Below, in pieces: positions 13,425-22,395 of a DNA stretch of 64,000 bases (positions are counted from its first letter, which is position 1; every line of letters begins with the position of its first letter). The DNA is from Paenibacillus zeisoli (GTDB taxonomy: Bacteria; Bacillota; Bacilli; Paenibacillales; Paenibacillaceae). A program made the position numbers and the translations under genes. Where the stretch lies: NCBI RefSeq assembly GCF_003994465.1, contig NZ_RZNX01000003.1, positions 463,283 through 527,282 of the forward strand, given 5' to 3'. The notes beneath the pieces were generated by a model. It saw only the letters and a program-made list of their open reading frames with translations, was not told the DNA's origin and did no database searches.

Positions 13425-13448
13425 AATTACATTTGAGTTGTGCGGATA

Positions 13449-14459
13449 TTATTGAGCTTTCTTGGCAAAGAACTCCAAAGTACGAACCAATTGAGCAGTG
13501 TAGGACATTTCGTTGTCATACCAAGCTACAGTTTTAACGAGCTGCTTGTCGCCAACAGTCATAACTTTAGTCTGTGTAGCATCGAACAGGGAACCGTAAG
13601 TGATACCTACGATATCGGAAGATACGATTTCATCTTCAGTGTAGCCATAAGTTTCTGGATCGGAAGCGGCTTTCATAGCTGCGTTAACTTCGTCTACAGT
13701 TACTTTTTTGTCAAGAACAGTTACAAGCTCAGTCAAAGAACCAGTTGCAACTGGAACACGTTGAGCTGCACCGTCAAGTTTGCCTTGCAGATCAGGAATA
13801 ACCAGACCGATAGCTTTAGCAGCACCAGTTGTGTTAGGAATGATGTTCTCAGCAGCTGCACGAGCGCGTCTGAAGTCGCCTTTAGCATGCGGAGCATCCA
13901 AAGTGTTCTGGTCGCCAGTGTAAGCATGAATAGTAGTCATCAAGCCTTCAACGATACCGAACTTGTCGTTCAAAGTTTTAGCCATAGGAGCCAAGCAGTT
14001 CGTTGTGCAAGATGCACCGGAAATTACAGTTTCGGAACCATCAAGAGTTTCGTGGTTAACGTTGTATACGATAGTCTTCATGTCGCCTGTAGCTGGAGCG
14101 GAGATAACTACTTTCTTAGCGCCGCCTTTAAGGTGAAGTTCTGCTTTCTCTTTAGCAGTGAAGAAACCAGTACATTCAAGAACGATGTCAACGCCAAGCT
14201 CGCCCCATGGCAATTCTTCAGGGTTACGGTTAGCAAGAACTTTAACTTCTTTGCCGTTAACTTTGAAGAAACCGTCATGAACTTCAACATCGCCGTTGAA
14301 TCTGCCTTGAGTTGTATCATATTTCAACAAATGAGCCAACATTTTAGCATCTGTAAGGTCATTGATTGCAACTACTTCAATACCTTCCACGTTCTGAATA
14401 CGACGGAAAGCAAGACGTCCGATACGACCAAATCCATTAATACCAACTTTTACACTCAT
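13449..14459 (-). CDS. gapA: Glyceraldehyde-3-phosphate dehydrogenase (glycolytic)
   Basis: 336 residues. Oxidises glyceraldehyde 3-phosphate to 1,3-bisphosphoglycerate with NAD. Landmarks: NAD-binding [15 protein letters not shown] at the N-terminus, the catalytic cysteine in [12 protein letters not shown], the substrate-binding histidine in [10 protein letters not shown], and the C-terminal [16 protein letters not shown]. The position directly after cggR identifies it as the glycolytic GapA rather than the gluconeogenic GapB. GGGAGGAACTATTCA precedes the ATG. Confidence 0.98.
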   Translation of the reverse strand: MSVKVGINGFGRIGRLAFRRIQNVEGIEVVAINDLTDAKMLAHLLKYDTTQGRFNGDVEVHDGFFKVNGKEVKVLANRNPEELPWGELGVDIVLECTGFFTAKEKAELHLKGGAKKVVISAPATGDMKTIVYNVNHETLDGSETVISGASCTTNCLAPMAKTLNDKFGIVEGLMTTIHAYTGDQNTLDAPHAKGDFRRARAAAENIIPNTTGAAKAIGLVIPDLQGKLDGAAQRVPVATGSLTELVTVLDKKVTVDEVNAAMKAASDPETYGYTEDEIVSSDIVGITYGSLFDATQTKVMTVGDKQLVKTVAWYDNEMSYTAQLVRTLEFFAKKAQ

Positions 14460-14551
14460 TGAATAGTTCCTCCCAAAATTTCGTTTTTTATTTATTCAAG
14501 ACGGTAATTAACCGCCATGAGTAACACATATTAGTCTTCACTATTAAGTAA

Positions 14552-15598
14552 TCAGGCCTTCTTCTCCTGTTCCAGTAAAGCAACAATTTCATTCGCTGCT
14601 GCCTCGTCTGTCACCAGAATATCCTCATGACCGAACCGCAGCACGGCATGAATGGCCTTCGCTTTGCTCTTGCCACCTGCGACTCCGATTACCACTTCAG
14701 TAGAAATGATATCTTCAAGCCTCAGTCCAAGCGTCAGCATTTTGTGTACAACCTTGCCTTCTTGATCAAAATAGTAGCCAAATGATTCAGCTAGCGCCCC
14801 CTCATTCCTAAGCTCCTGGAGCATAGCGGGGTCCAGCTTGCGCCGATGTGCCATTTCCATAGCATCTCCGATGCCATGTACGACAATCCTTGCTTTACGA
14901 ATCAAGGTTACAATTTCTTGGGTATTTGGATCATTTACAAGAGAGTGATAAGCCTCTTCACCAAGCAGATCAGGTACATGCAGCAGCCTGTAACCGGCAC
15001 CCACACGCTTCGCCATTCCAGAAGCAATGGTATTGGCTTGGATCTCTAGGCTTTCGCCGAGTCCTCCCCGTGCAGGTACGAACCAGCTGTCCTTAAGGGG
15101 CGCATTCACCGGCATCGTCAGCTTCTCCGCAATCGAAGCGAGTGTAGTTCCGCCTGTAACGGCAACAACATCCCTCTCTTCCATTACGCTAAGGAGCGCT
15201 TTAGCTCCGGCACGCCCAAGCTCCTGCTTGGTATCTGAAGATACGTCCCAATCTCCCGGCACAACAATAACTTTGCGGAGACCGTAGCCCTTGCGGATTC
15301 TCTCCTCCAAAGCAGCCAGACCAAGCAGCTCTTTGACAAGTGGCTCCAAAAGTTCAAGGAGGCGTATGCCCGATTCGCTGATTGTCATGCCCATATTCTC
15401 AATTTCAATCAGCCCTTGCGCTTTCAAAAGGTCTGTCTCAGCACGCAGCACACGTTCAGTCATATCCAAAGATGCGGCCAAGGTTCTGCGCCCAATCACT
15501 CCAGCAAGCTTGATCTGATGAAGAATGGTATATCTTTTCTTGAGAATATCCATGAGATCAGGCAAAAGCTGCTTTTGGATTTCCAATATGTTTCGCAT
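14552..15598 (-). CDS. cggR: Central glycolytic genes regulator CggR
   Basis: 348 residues of the SorC/DeoR-like family. An N-terminal winged helix (about 25-75; ILHQIKLAGVIGRRTLAASLDMTERVLRAE) is followed by a sugar-phosphate-binding domain with VVAVTGGTTLASIAE and VIGVAGGKSKAKAI. CggR represses its own operon and is released by fructose 1,6-bisphosphate. It is the first gene of the glycolytic operon, and a promoter with GGGAC repeats spaced 20 bases lies upstream. The start ATG is preceded by AGGAGTGAAAGC. Confidence 0.95.
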   Translation of the reverse strand: MRNILEIQKQLLPDLMDILKKRYTILHQIKLAGVIGRRTLAASLDMTERVLRAETDLLKAQGLIEIENMGMTISESGIRLLELLEPLVKELLGLAALEERIRKGYGLRKVIVVPGDWDVSSDTKQELGRAGAKALLSVMEERDVVAVTGGTTLASIAEKLTMPVNAPLKDSWFVPARGGLGESLEIQANTIASGMAKRVGAGYRLLHVPDLLGEEAYHSLVNDPNTQEIVTLIRKARIVVHGIGDAMEMAHRRKLDPAMLQELRNEGALAESFGYYFDQEGKVVHKMLTLGLRLEDIISTEVVIGVAGGKSKAKAIHAVLRFGHEDILVTDEAAANEIVALLEQEKKA

Positions 15599-15653
15599 GC
15601 TTTCACTCCTGGTTGACTTTCATCTATCTCATCTTCATCAAACTTTGTTGGCC

Positions 15654-15720
15654 TTAAAACGTCCCGGGTTAACTTTTTAAGTCCCACTTACATTCTACCT
15701 AATTCTACCTCAGGTTGCAA
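15654..15720 (-). promoter_or_regulatory. Promoter and candidate CggR operator of the glycolytic operon
   Basis: Reading the minus strand: -35 TTGCAA (15720-15715), exactly 17 bases, then -10 TAGAAT (15697-15692). Directly downstream two GGGAC cores (15685-15681 and 15665-15661) recur at 20-bp spacing. The Bacillus CggR operator consists of CGGGAC-containing repeats with the same 20-bp period downstream of the promoter; the TGTC halves are not preserved here. The rest of the 15599-15916 gap shows nothing else. Confidence 0.75.
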
Positions 15721-15916
15721 GTCTGACTAACGTATATTTTGCCATGCTTGTCCTCTTTATTCAAAAATCCGTGTGCTCGTTAAGAAAGACGGAAGAATTA
15801 GCGTACGGCGCATTCAAATAGTATCCAGATTCTATTATAATAAGGAATTGTTATGATAAGTTAAGCTTGCAATTTAACATGGGATAACATATAATCATTT
15901 TTGCTACTCTGATTAT

Positions 15917-15991
15917 GCGCCCGTGGTCCAATGGATATGACGTAGGCCTCCGAAGCCTGAGATCGAGGTTCAATTCCTCGCGGGCGCGCCA
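15917..15991 (+). tRNA. tRNA-Arg (anticodon CCG)
   Basis: 75 nt with acceptor stem GCGCCCG/CGGGCGC, discriminator G and an encoded CCA (15989-15991). The anticodon arm AGGC/GCCT encloses the loop CTCCGAA, giving anticodon CCG for CGG codons. The T-arm has GAGG-TTCAATT-CCTC. It stands alone between the glycolytic operon and clpP. Confidence 0.97.
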
Positions 15992-16021
15992 TTTTTGCCA
16001 GCACCTAATATAGCTTTAACC

Positions 16022-16050
16022 AAAGCCGCACTAAAGTGGGCCTTTTTTTT
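16022..16050 (+). terminator. Probable terminator after tRNA-Arg
   Basis: An imperfect stem, AAAGCCGCAC/GTGGGCCTTT, with two mismatches, is followed by eight T, 30 bases after the tRNA. Confidence 0.6.
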
Positions 16051-16058
16051 ATAATTAG

Positions 16059-16098
16059 TTTGACTTTCTTTGACTTTATGTTTGAAATTGTTTATGAT
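16059..16098 (+). promoter_or_regulatory. clpP promoter with overlapping CtsR operator
   Basis: Tandem heptads TTTGACT-TTC-TTTGACT (16059-16075) are the complement of the CtsR consensus (A/G)GTCAAA-N3-(A/G)GTCAAA. The second heptad supplies the -35 TTGACT (16070-16075), followed after 17 bases by -10 TATGAT (16093-16098). CtsR bound there would block RNA polymerase until heat or protein-folding stress. The leader to the start codon is about 200 bases and holds nothing else recognised. Confidence 0.88.
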
Positions 16099-16304
16099 GT
16101 GGTTATTATGGATAGAACTAACAGCGGTATAGCTGATCTTATTAGTTCATTCATAGTAAGAAACGTTTCCCGGACACCTTTCTTACATAAGTCAAGATGG
16201 CTTGTCCTCCCCTGATTTGACTTCAGGATTTTGGTCAATGATGTAAGGGACGGAATTATGTTTCTGATTATTGTGTCACACACACATTTAAGGAGGGTTT
16301 TCTA

Positions 16305-16901
16305 ATGAGTTATATCCCTATGGTTGTCGAACAAAGCAATCGCGGTGAGCGTGCTTATGACATCTACTCGAGACTTCTTAAAGACCGTATTATTTTCCTC
16401 GGCACTCAGGTAAATGACGTGGTTGCCAACTCCATTATTGCGCAGATGCTGTTCCTTGATGCCGAAGACCCGGGTAAAGATATTCACTTATACATCAACA
16501 GCCCAGGCGGATCGATTACTGCCGGTATGGCCATTTATGATACCATGCAATTTATCAAATCCGATGTATCTACCATCTGTGTAGGTATGGCGGCTTCGAT
16601 GGGTGCATTCCTGCTGAATGCGGGAGAGAAAGGCAAGCGTTTTGCGCTTCCTAACAGTGAAATTATGATCCACCAGCCGCTGGGTGGAGCAGAAGGGCAA
16701 GCAACGGATATTGAAATCCGTGCCCGCCGTATTCTCAAGATGCGCGATTCCCTGAATAAGATTCTGGCTGAACGCACAGGACAGCCGCTGGAACGTATCG
16801 AGAAAGATACTGACCGCGACTATTTCATGACCGCCGCTGAAGCCAAGGATTACGGCATTGTCGATAAGGTTATCGAGAAGACCGGCCCTCAAGGCGTCTA
16901 A
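16305..16901 (+). CDS. clpP: ATP-dependent Clp protease proteolytic subunit
   Basis: 198 residues. ClpP forms a 14-subunit barrel that degrades substrates fed by ClpC, ClpX or ClpE, including SsrA-tagged peptides made by the tmRNA in this window. The catalytic triad is visible: Ser in GMAASMGAF, His in [10 protein letters not shown] and Asp in [13 protein letters not shown]. The N-terminal axial loop begins [23 protein letters not shown] precedes the ATG. Controlled by the CtsR site upstream. Confidence 0.98.
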   Translation: MSYIPMVVEQSNRGERAYDIYSRLLKDRIIFLGTQVNDVVANSIIAQMLFLDAEDPGKDIHLYINSPGGSITAGMAIYDTMQFIKSDVSTICVGMAASMGAFLLNAGEKGKRFALPNSEIMIHQPLGGAEGQATDIEIRARRILKMRDSLNKILAERTGQPLERIEKDTDRDYFMTAAEAKDYGIVDKVIEKTGPQGV

Positions 16902-16917
16902 GACTTCTGAAATTAGC

Positions 16918-16957
16918 AAGCCCCTGCTTCGCAGTTTAGCGAAGCAGGGGCTTTTTT
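16918..16957. terminator. Terminator after clpP
   Basis: A 15-bp perfect stem, AAGCCCCTGCTTCGC/GCGAAGCAGGGGCTT, followed by TTTTT on the plus strand. It also faces the convergent gene at 16974. Confidence 0.92.
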
Positions 16958-16973
16958 ATTACCATCTGATTAT

Positions 16974-18062
16974 TTATTTAAATGGATTCGCACCTTTAGG
17001 CAGCAGTTGATCAAACCCATAATCATACTCCATCGTACCCGCAGCATAAGCCGTGTATTCATAAGGTAGGAAGTAGATGGTCAGAGTGTTCGGCTTTATA
17101 TAGAAGTTCCGGTCCGAAGTCAGACCGTTGAACCCGCCGAGATAACCCGGATTCGCCTTCAGCTTCTTGGCCAGATCGGCATTTAGCTGCTTTTTGTAGC
17201 CGGGATTGCTTTTTAACAGATCACTAAGTCCAAGCTCCTTGCCATCTTTCAGCGAGAAGGTGTGGCCTTCCGTTAAAGTAAAGCCATGCGCCCCGCCTGT
17301 ATAAGAGCTTTGAGCCAGAACCAGACTCAGGACGCCTTTCTCGTTAAAAGTAACTACATAGGTACTGTCATACTCATACTCGCGGTCCTGGGCGGAACGA
17401 TCCTTCAGGTCCTTTTCTGCTTGGGCAACGAACCGGTCCATCGAGGCTTGAAGAGCCGCATTGATTGATTTCTGAGCCGCCTCGTTAGCTAGGCCGCTAA
17501 CCTGAGGATAGATTAGCTTGGTTGAAGCTCCCTTAAAGGTCTTGTCTAGACTAACATTCTTTATTGTGACTGCATTCTCTGTGCGCGGACCTATGGACAG
17601 CTGTTTGGCTTTGGCATCCCAGTTGGATTGGTATCCAAGGTAGTCATTAAGTAATTTATATGGGACATAGATATGGCCCTTGATCAATTTCCCACGATAA
17701 CCCTCACTTAGATAATATCCGTTAACGTTTGGATCAACCCCATACTTGGAGACTGCCAGATTCAGCTTCCGGTATCCGTCTCCCAGGCTGTAAATGTGCG
17801 AAGCCGCATCATAAGAAAGTTTAATTCCTACGACGTCACGGAGAAAAGTTACCGGAACATATACACGCCCGCTGCTAAGAATTCCATGCTGCGATGACAA
17901 AGCACCCTTCCATTTCAAACCCACCTGTACCTGCGCTGCTTCAGCCTTCTTGGCCACCAAGCTGGAATTTGCCGCATATCCGGTTCCAGCAGGAAGCGCT
18001 GCTCCTCCTATTAAGAGGGCTCCCGCCAGGAGACCAGCACTCCATTTCGTACTACGATTCAT
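16974..18062 (-). CDS. Secreted copper-amine-oxidase-N-like protein with DUF4163/DUF3298
   Basis: 362 residues from ATG 18062, chosen for AAAGGAGCATTAAT and a signal peptide (RSTKWSAGLLAGALLIGGAAL, likely cut after GYA). Residues about 55-185 resemble the copper amine oxidase N-terminal-like repeat (SSGRVYVPVTFLRDVVGI, HIYVPYKLLNDYLGY), a surface module common in Paenibacillus. The C-terminal half fits DUF4163 plus DUF3298, the extracellular fold seen in RsiV and PdaC (SYTGGAHGFTLTEGHTFSLKDG). No transmembrane anchor or catalytic deacetylase domain is seen, so a wall-binding or ligand-sensing role is inference. Confidence 0.8.
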   Translation of the reverse strand: MNRSTKWSAGLLAGALLIGGAALPAGTGYAANSSLVAKKAEAAQVQVGLKWKGALSSQHGILSSGRVYVPVTFLRDVVGIKLSYDAASHIYSLGDGYRKLNLAVSKYGVDPNVNGYYLSEGYRGKLIKGHIYVPYKLLNDYLGYQSNWDAKAKQLSIGPRTENAVTIKNVSLDKTFKGASTKLIYPQVSGLANEAAQKSINAALQASMDRFVAQAEKDLKDRSAQDREYEYDSTYVVTFNEKGVLSLVLAQSSYTGGAHGFTLTEGHTFSLKDGKELGLSDLLKSNPGYKKQLNADLAKKLKANPGYLGGFNGLTSDRNFYIKPNTLTIYFLPYEYTAYAAGTMEYDYGFDQLLPKGANPFK

Positions 18063-18317
18063 ATTAATGCTCCTTTCAGAATTATATAAATTGAACAATT
18101 GATCTACACACCATTCAGCCGTATCAAATTCTTCCGATTTTGCTGCCACTACAGCTTATATAAGTATACTTGGGAATATTACCCTTATTATTATAGTTAA
18201 ACTTGGTAACCAGAAGGTAACAATGCCCATTACACTTTCTTTTCTTTCCAGCGCAGCCTGTAACATTTTCTTAAACAGTATGTAATTTTTCAAGCACCTT
18301 CATAAATGAAGACAGCA

Positions 18318-18361
18318 GAAAAGGCATCTTCTACCTTATACACGGTTTAGGATGCCCTTTA
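18318..18361 (-). terminator. Terminator after SGNH hydrolase gene
   Basis: Stem AAAGGGCATC/GATGCCTTTT followed by a short T-rich stretch on the minus strand. Confidence 0.6.
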
Positions 18362-18381
18362 AGGACGTTAATTCCCAATCT

Positions 18382-19017
18382 CTATAGCAGCCCGTACCCC
18401 AATCGGTTCAGCTGCTCTGCGATTACGCGGTAGCCTCTGCCATTAGGATGAACCTGGTCGAGGGAGAGGAGTTCACGACCACGCTCTGCAAAAGCTGGAA
18501 AAATATCAGCGAACCCATATACCCCGTTCGAATATTGGGCAGCATAGCGGTTAAATGAATACACCCATGCGTTCGCTTCCCTAATCTGAGGGTAAGGGTT
18601 GTAGAGGCCAACTACCCTCACAATATAAGGGCTCCGGCTGCTTCCTTTGATGTCGTAGATCGAACGCACAATACTTCCAAAGTTGGACTTGCAGACGGTG
18701 AGCGACTGATTCAGGATTTGGGCTTCCCCACTAGGATTCCTCCTAATCTCTTTGGCCGCATGAATCAGGTCATTTCCTCCAATCGACAGCGTAATTAAAT
18801 CCGCTTCCCTAATCGACTGCCGAAAGATCGAGTTGTATCTTAGCCGCTGTTCAAGTCCCTCGGAGTCAAGTCCATTAACACCCAGATTGTGCAGATAAAT
18901 TGGTGCTCTAAGCCGGTCCTCCGCCATTCTACGGTAGGCAGGAACAAAGCCATTTCCCGGCAAAGCCCCAAATCCCGTCGTCAAGGAATCTCCTATCGCC
19001 GTATATATATAACTCAC
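18382..19017 (-). CDS. SGNH/GDSL-type lipase/esterase
   Basis: 211 residues from a GTG start at 19017, preceded by GGAGGGG with 6-base spacing. The four SGNH blocks are present: AIGDSLTTGFG with the nucleophile serine near residue 10, the Gly block around NLGVNGLDS, SIGGNDLIH with Asn, and DQVHPNGRGY with the catalytic Asp and His. No signal peptide is seen. Family members hydrolyse esters of lipids, acetylated sugars or thioesters; substrate here is unknown. Isolated gene with its own terminator. Confidence 0.9.
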   Translation of the reverse strand: MSYIYTAIGDSLTTGFGALPGNGFVPAYRRMAEDRLRAPIYLHNLGVNGLDSEGLEQRLRYNSIFRQSIREADLITLSIGGNDLIHAAKEIRRNPSGEAQILNQSLTVCKSNFGSIVRSIYDIKGSSRSPYIVRVVGLYNPYPQIREANAWVYSFNRYAAQYSNGVYGFADIFPAFAERGRELLSLDQVHPNGRGYRVIAEQLNRLGYGLL

Positions 19018-19591
19018 CCGAATCCCCTCCAATAGATATGGTTCATCTTATGTACCCAGGCTGCGGCGGGCAACGGGGAGGTGTCCATCGGTTACATTCG
19101 CGGACACAGGTAAGAGCTCTCGCTTTCTCATCTAAATGAAGTTAGATTAGTTCCTCGTTTCAATATAGGAAACTACATTGGTAAACTGCGCACTGCGCAA
19201 TCGAATGTTCTTCCAACCGCTATTGTTCGGGGATTCCTTGAATGGAGTCTAATAAGGCGGGAATCCCCGAACAAAGGCGGCCGCTGGCGCTTCTCCAGAA
19301 TCATTCGACCTGCTCCGTTTGGGTTTACCTTTCAAATTCAAACAAAAGAAACCTCGCTTGTTAAAATGGAAGTAGCCTCAACCAATTTCAAATAAAGCGA
19401 AGCTTCTTTATGTGCCATAAAATAAGAATGACCAACTATCCTTGCCAGTATGACTTGCAGGACGACATCCCCCGAATTCACCTGCCCGCATCATCAATAC
19501 CGCGTTAACCGTTATGCTGCTGGAAACGAATATGACGAGGAATCAATGGGCAAGCCGCTTGAAGAAGGCGGCACTGGACAGAAAACAAGAA
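19018..19591. other. Long intergenic region with structured repeat
   Basis: Apart from the structured repeat at 19201-19308, a loose inverted repeat lies around 19344-19410 (AAAGAAACCTCGCTT against AAGCGAAGCTTCTTT, imperfect). No convincing gene is present; short frames lack ribosome sites. Confidence 0.4.
19201..19308. repeat. Dispersed structured element, copy A
   Basis: Outer arms TCGAATG (19201-19207) and CATTCGA (19302-19308), extended by TTCT/AGAA with one bulged T. Inner 15-bp perfect stem TTGTTCGGGGATTCC (19223-19237) with GGAATCCCCGAACAA (19260-19274) around a 22-base loop. Conserved linkers: TTCTTCC...CGCT on the left and AGGCG..CGCT..CGCTTCT.CAGAAT on the right. The same plan recurs at 30417 and 39897 with different arm sequences that still pair. 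Confidence 0.85.
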
Positions 19592-19624
19592 ATGGCGCCA
19601 CGGATATGAAATCCATGACGCCAT
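19592..19624 (-). terminator. Terminator of the pot operon
   Basis: A 14-bp stem, ATGGCGTCATGGAT/ATCCGTGGCGCCAT, with two G-T pairs and a TTCAT loop, followed by TTCTTGTTTTC on the minus strand, 30 bases after the potD stop. Confidence 0.85.
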
Positions 19625-19654
19625 TAATGCTGTATAGAGAATCCTGTTTATTTG

Positions 19655-20704
19655 CTATTCACGGCCGCTCTTGAGTTCTGTCCAGTAACGGTCATACACC
19701 TGAAGGGTATCTCCTACATCCTTCAGCCATTCCGTAAGCTTCATTTCACCCTCGGACAGGTTAATCATTTTGTCATTTCTGTATGCCTCGCTGTGGAATT
19801 CCATAGCCTTCGTGTTCGGATCACTATAGCCGATCGACTCGTAGTTCTTCGCACTGACTTTCGGATCCATCATATAGTTGATGAACTTCTCAGCCAGCTC
19901 CTGATTCTTGGAGTCCTTGGGAATCGCATAGTTATCGGCGAAGATGGTCCCGCCTTCCTTAGGAACCACATAAGCAATATCCTTGTTCTCCTTCGCTACA
20001 AAGGAAGCGTCCCCGGACCACATGGTTCCGATCCAGCCTTCTTCCTGGATCATCTTCTGCTTGATGGTGTCGGTATCGAAGGCAAGCACGCTTGGCAGCA
20101 GCTTCTTCAGGTCATCTACTGCGGTCTTAATCTGAGTCTCGTCAGTGGAGCTGTTGGACCAACCGTTCTTTTTGAGAGACATTCCGATCACTTCACGATT
20201 ATCATCCAGCAGTAGGACCTTCCCTTTATATTTAGGGTTCCATAGATCCGCCCAGCTGGTGATCGGCTCCGTCACATATTTCTTGTTGTAAGCAATGCCG
20301 GTAACTCCGGACATATAAGCAATTGAATACTTATTACCCGGATCAAAAGGAGGGTTCTTCAGCGTCTCGGTAAGGTTCGCAAAATTCGGAATATTCGCCA
20401 TATTCAGCGGTGCAAGCAGATTCTCCTTAATCATGGTGGCAACCATGTAATCTGACGGCTGAATCAGGTCATACCCGCCTCCGCCTGCCTTGATCTTGGC
20501 CAGCAGGTCTTCATTATTGGCAAAGTTATCATAGTTAATCTTCACATTGTATTTGTCTTCGAAATCCTTAAGCACCTGAGGGTCGAAGTTATCGGCCCAG
20601 CTGTAAATGTTCAGCGTTTCCTTCTTGGAACCGCAGCCGGACAGCGATAATACGACAAGCATCGCGGTCAGCAGCAGCGTTACCAGCTTTAATTTTTTAT
20701 TCAA
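19655..20704 (-). CDS. potD: Spermidine/putrescine ABC transporter substrate-binding lipoprotein
   Basis: 349 residues from a TTG start at 20704, preceded by GAGAGGAG; the ATG at 20740 abuts the potC stop and lacks a ribosome site. A signal (NKKLKLVTLLLTAMLVVLS) ends in lipobox LSGCG, so the protein is lipid-anchored. Mature part is a type-2 periplasmic binding fold: LNIYSWADNFDPQVL, YDLIQPSDYMVATMI, GVTGIAYNKK, WSGDASFV, matching PotD-type polyamine receptors. Last gene of potABCD. Polyamine specificity within the family is not certain from sequence alone. Confidence 0.92.
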   Translation of the reverse strand: MNKKLKLVTLLLTAMLVVLSLSGCGSKKETLNIYSWADNFDPQVLKDFEDKYNVKINYDNFANNEDLLAKIKAGGGGYDLIQPSDYMVATMIKENLLAPLNMANIPNFANLTETLKNPPFDPGNKYSIAYMSGVTGIAYNKKYVTEPITSWADLWNPKYKGKVLLLDDNREVIGMSLKKNGWSNSSTDETQIKTAVDDLKKLLPSVLAFDTDTIKQKMIQEEGWIGTMWSGDASFVAKENKDIAYVVPKEGGTIFADNYAIPKDSKNQELAEKFINYMMDPKVSAKNYESIGYSDPNTKAMEFHSEAYRNDKMINLSEGEMKLTEWLKDVGDTLQVYDRYWTELKSGRE

Positions 20705-20740
20705 TTCATAATCTCCTCTCTCGTTCACTTCGCAGTTCAT

Positions 20741-21547
20741 TTAGAATGGCAGCATCTTCTGCTTCTTCTGCCCTTTGCCTCTGTTCAGCATATACTGGGC
20801 GAGGAAGATCAGTGTTACACTGACCAAAATTAATATCGTACACAGCGCGTTAATTTCCGGGGAAATACCTCTCTTCACTTGTCCATATATATAAATAGGC
20901 AGCGTTGTCGAGCTTGGCCCGGATACGAAGAAGCTGACCATGAAATCATCCAATGACATCGTAAAAGCGATCAAGGCACCGGAGATAATACCCGGTGTAA
21001 TCTGAGGCAAAGTCACGTGGCGGAATGTCTGCCATGGACTTGCTCCAAGGTCCTGCGCCGCCTCTTCCAACTGCTTGCCCATTCCGGCCAGCCGTGAGGA
21101 CACAACAACATATACATACGACATACTGAAAGTAATATGAGCAATTATAATGGTTGTTTTACCCGTTTCGACACCAAGCAGTCTGAACAAGACAAGCAGG
21201 GATAGACCCATGATGATATCGGGAATTACGATCGGTAAATACATTAATCCGTTCATGCTAAGCTTCAGCCTCCGGGTTACTTTCCGAACAGCAATGGCTG
21301 CCAATGTCCCAAGCAGTGTAGCTGCAAGGGTAGATATAACGGCTACGATCAAGCTGTTCTCCAGAGCGTCCATGACATGGTCGTTGTCGAATAACGATAC
21401 GTACCAGTCCAGCGTGAAGCCCCGCCACTCTGCAGACAAGCGGGAATCATTGAAGGAGAACAGAATGATGAACAGAATAGGCACATAGATAAAAATGATC
21501 ATTAGCAGAGAATGCAGCCCAAGCCACGGGCTCCGCCTGGTTCTCAT
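20741..21547 (-). CDS. potC: Spermidine/putrescine ABC transporter permease PotC
   Basis: 268 residues with about six transmembrane helices. The cytoplasmic EAA loop that docks PotA reads EEAAQDLGASPWQTFRHVTLPQITPGIISG. The block FTMSLDDFMVSFFVSGP is typical of PotC/PotI permeases. It overlaps potB by 4 bases and is followed directly by potD, so the four proteins should be made together as one importer. Confidence 0.93.
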   Translation of the reverse strand: MRTRRSPWLGLHSLLMIIFIYVPILFIILFSFNDSRLSAEWRGFTLDWYVSLFDNDHVMDALENSLIVAVISTLAATLLGTLAAIAVRKVTRRLKLSMNGLMYLPIVIPDIIMGLSLLVLFRLLGVETGKTTIIIAHITFSMSYVYVVVSSRLAGMGKQLEEAAQDLGASPWQTFRHVTLPQITPGIISGALIAFTMSLDDFMVSFFVSGPSSTTLPIYIYGQVKRGISPEINALCTILILVSVTLIFLAQYMLNRGKGQKKQKMLPF

Positions 21548-22395
21548 ACCCGTCCCTCCTTCACTGTCTCATATCTGGAGGTCATAGCCTTATTAAAGAG
21601 AGCAATCAGAATAAATGACGTTATAACAAAAATGACGGACAACGCAGCCCCAAACGGCCAATTGCGCGCCCCCAGGAACTGAGTCTGAATAATGTTGCTG
21701 ATCATGGACGACTTGGCACCGCCCAGAATATCCGTCACCACAAACATCCCTGTCGTCGAGACATAGACCAGCACTGCGCCTGTCGTAATACCTGACTTGG
21801 TCTGGGGCAGAGTAATATGCCAGAAGGACCGCCAAGGCGATGCACCCAGATCACTCGCCGCCTCCAGCAAACGCCGATCCATCTGTTCAATAGCCACATA
21901 GATAGGCAGCACCATGAAAGGAATGAAGGTATAGACCATACCCAGCAGAACCGCACCTTTGGTATACAGCATCTGCATCGGCTCCGAGATCCACCCCAGA
22001 TTCATGAACAAGCTGTTAACAACCCCCTGCGTCCGCAGCAGGAGTACCCAGGCATAGGTTCGGATCAGGAAGTTAATCCAGAAGGGGATGGTGATCAGCG
22101 CAAGTCCCCAGGTCTGCCTTCTCGGCCCCGATCTGGCAATATAATATGCCAGGGGGTAACTGAGCAGCAGGCAAATAACGGTGGTCGCTACGGATAACAC
22201 AATCGTGTCCCAATAGATACCGAGATACAGGGAGTCGAAAAATATTTTGTAGGCGTCCAAGGAAAAGGTATAGATTAGATTGCCATCCGTATCCCGCTGC
22301 ATAAAAGAAATGCCAACCACAATGAGCATAGGAACAACCAGAAAGAGGCTTAACCACAGCATTACAGGAATTAAAGCGAAGCCTGACTTCTTCAT
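21544..22395 (-). CDS. potB: Spermidine/putrescine ABC transporter permease PotB
   Basis: 283 residues with six predicted transmembrane helices, first at about 7-27. EAA loop: [30 protein letters not shown]. The [16 protein letters not shown] block is characteristic of PotB/PotH. Starts and ends with 4-base overlaps with potA and potC, a sign of tight translational coupling. Confidence 0.93.
   Translation of the reverse strand: MKKSGFALIPVMLWLSLFLVVPMLIVVGISFMQRDTDGNLIYTFSLDAYKIFFDSLYLGIYWDTIVLSVATTVICLLLSYPLAYYIARSGPRRQTWGLALITIPFWINFLIRTYAWVLLLRTQGVVNSLFMNLGWISEPMQMLYTKGAVLLGMVYTFIPFMVLPIYVAIEQMDRRLLEAASDLGASPWRSFWHITLPQTKSGITTGAVLVYVSTTGMFVVTDILGGAKSSMISNIIQTQFLGARNWPFGAALSVIFVITSFILIALFNKAMTSRYETVKEGRV

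Noticed and set aside
13440..14462. 340-codon frame antisense to gapA
   Set aside because: Same effect of codon bias on the opposite strand; gapA is unambiguous.
19450..19674. 74-codon plus-strand frame over the pot terminator
   Set aside because: It overlaps the end of potD and a hairpin, without a ribosome site.
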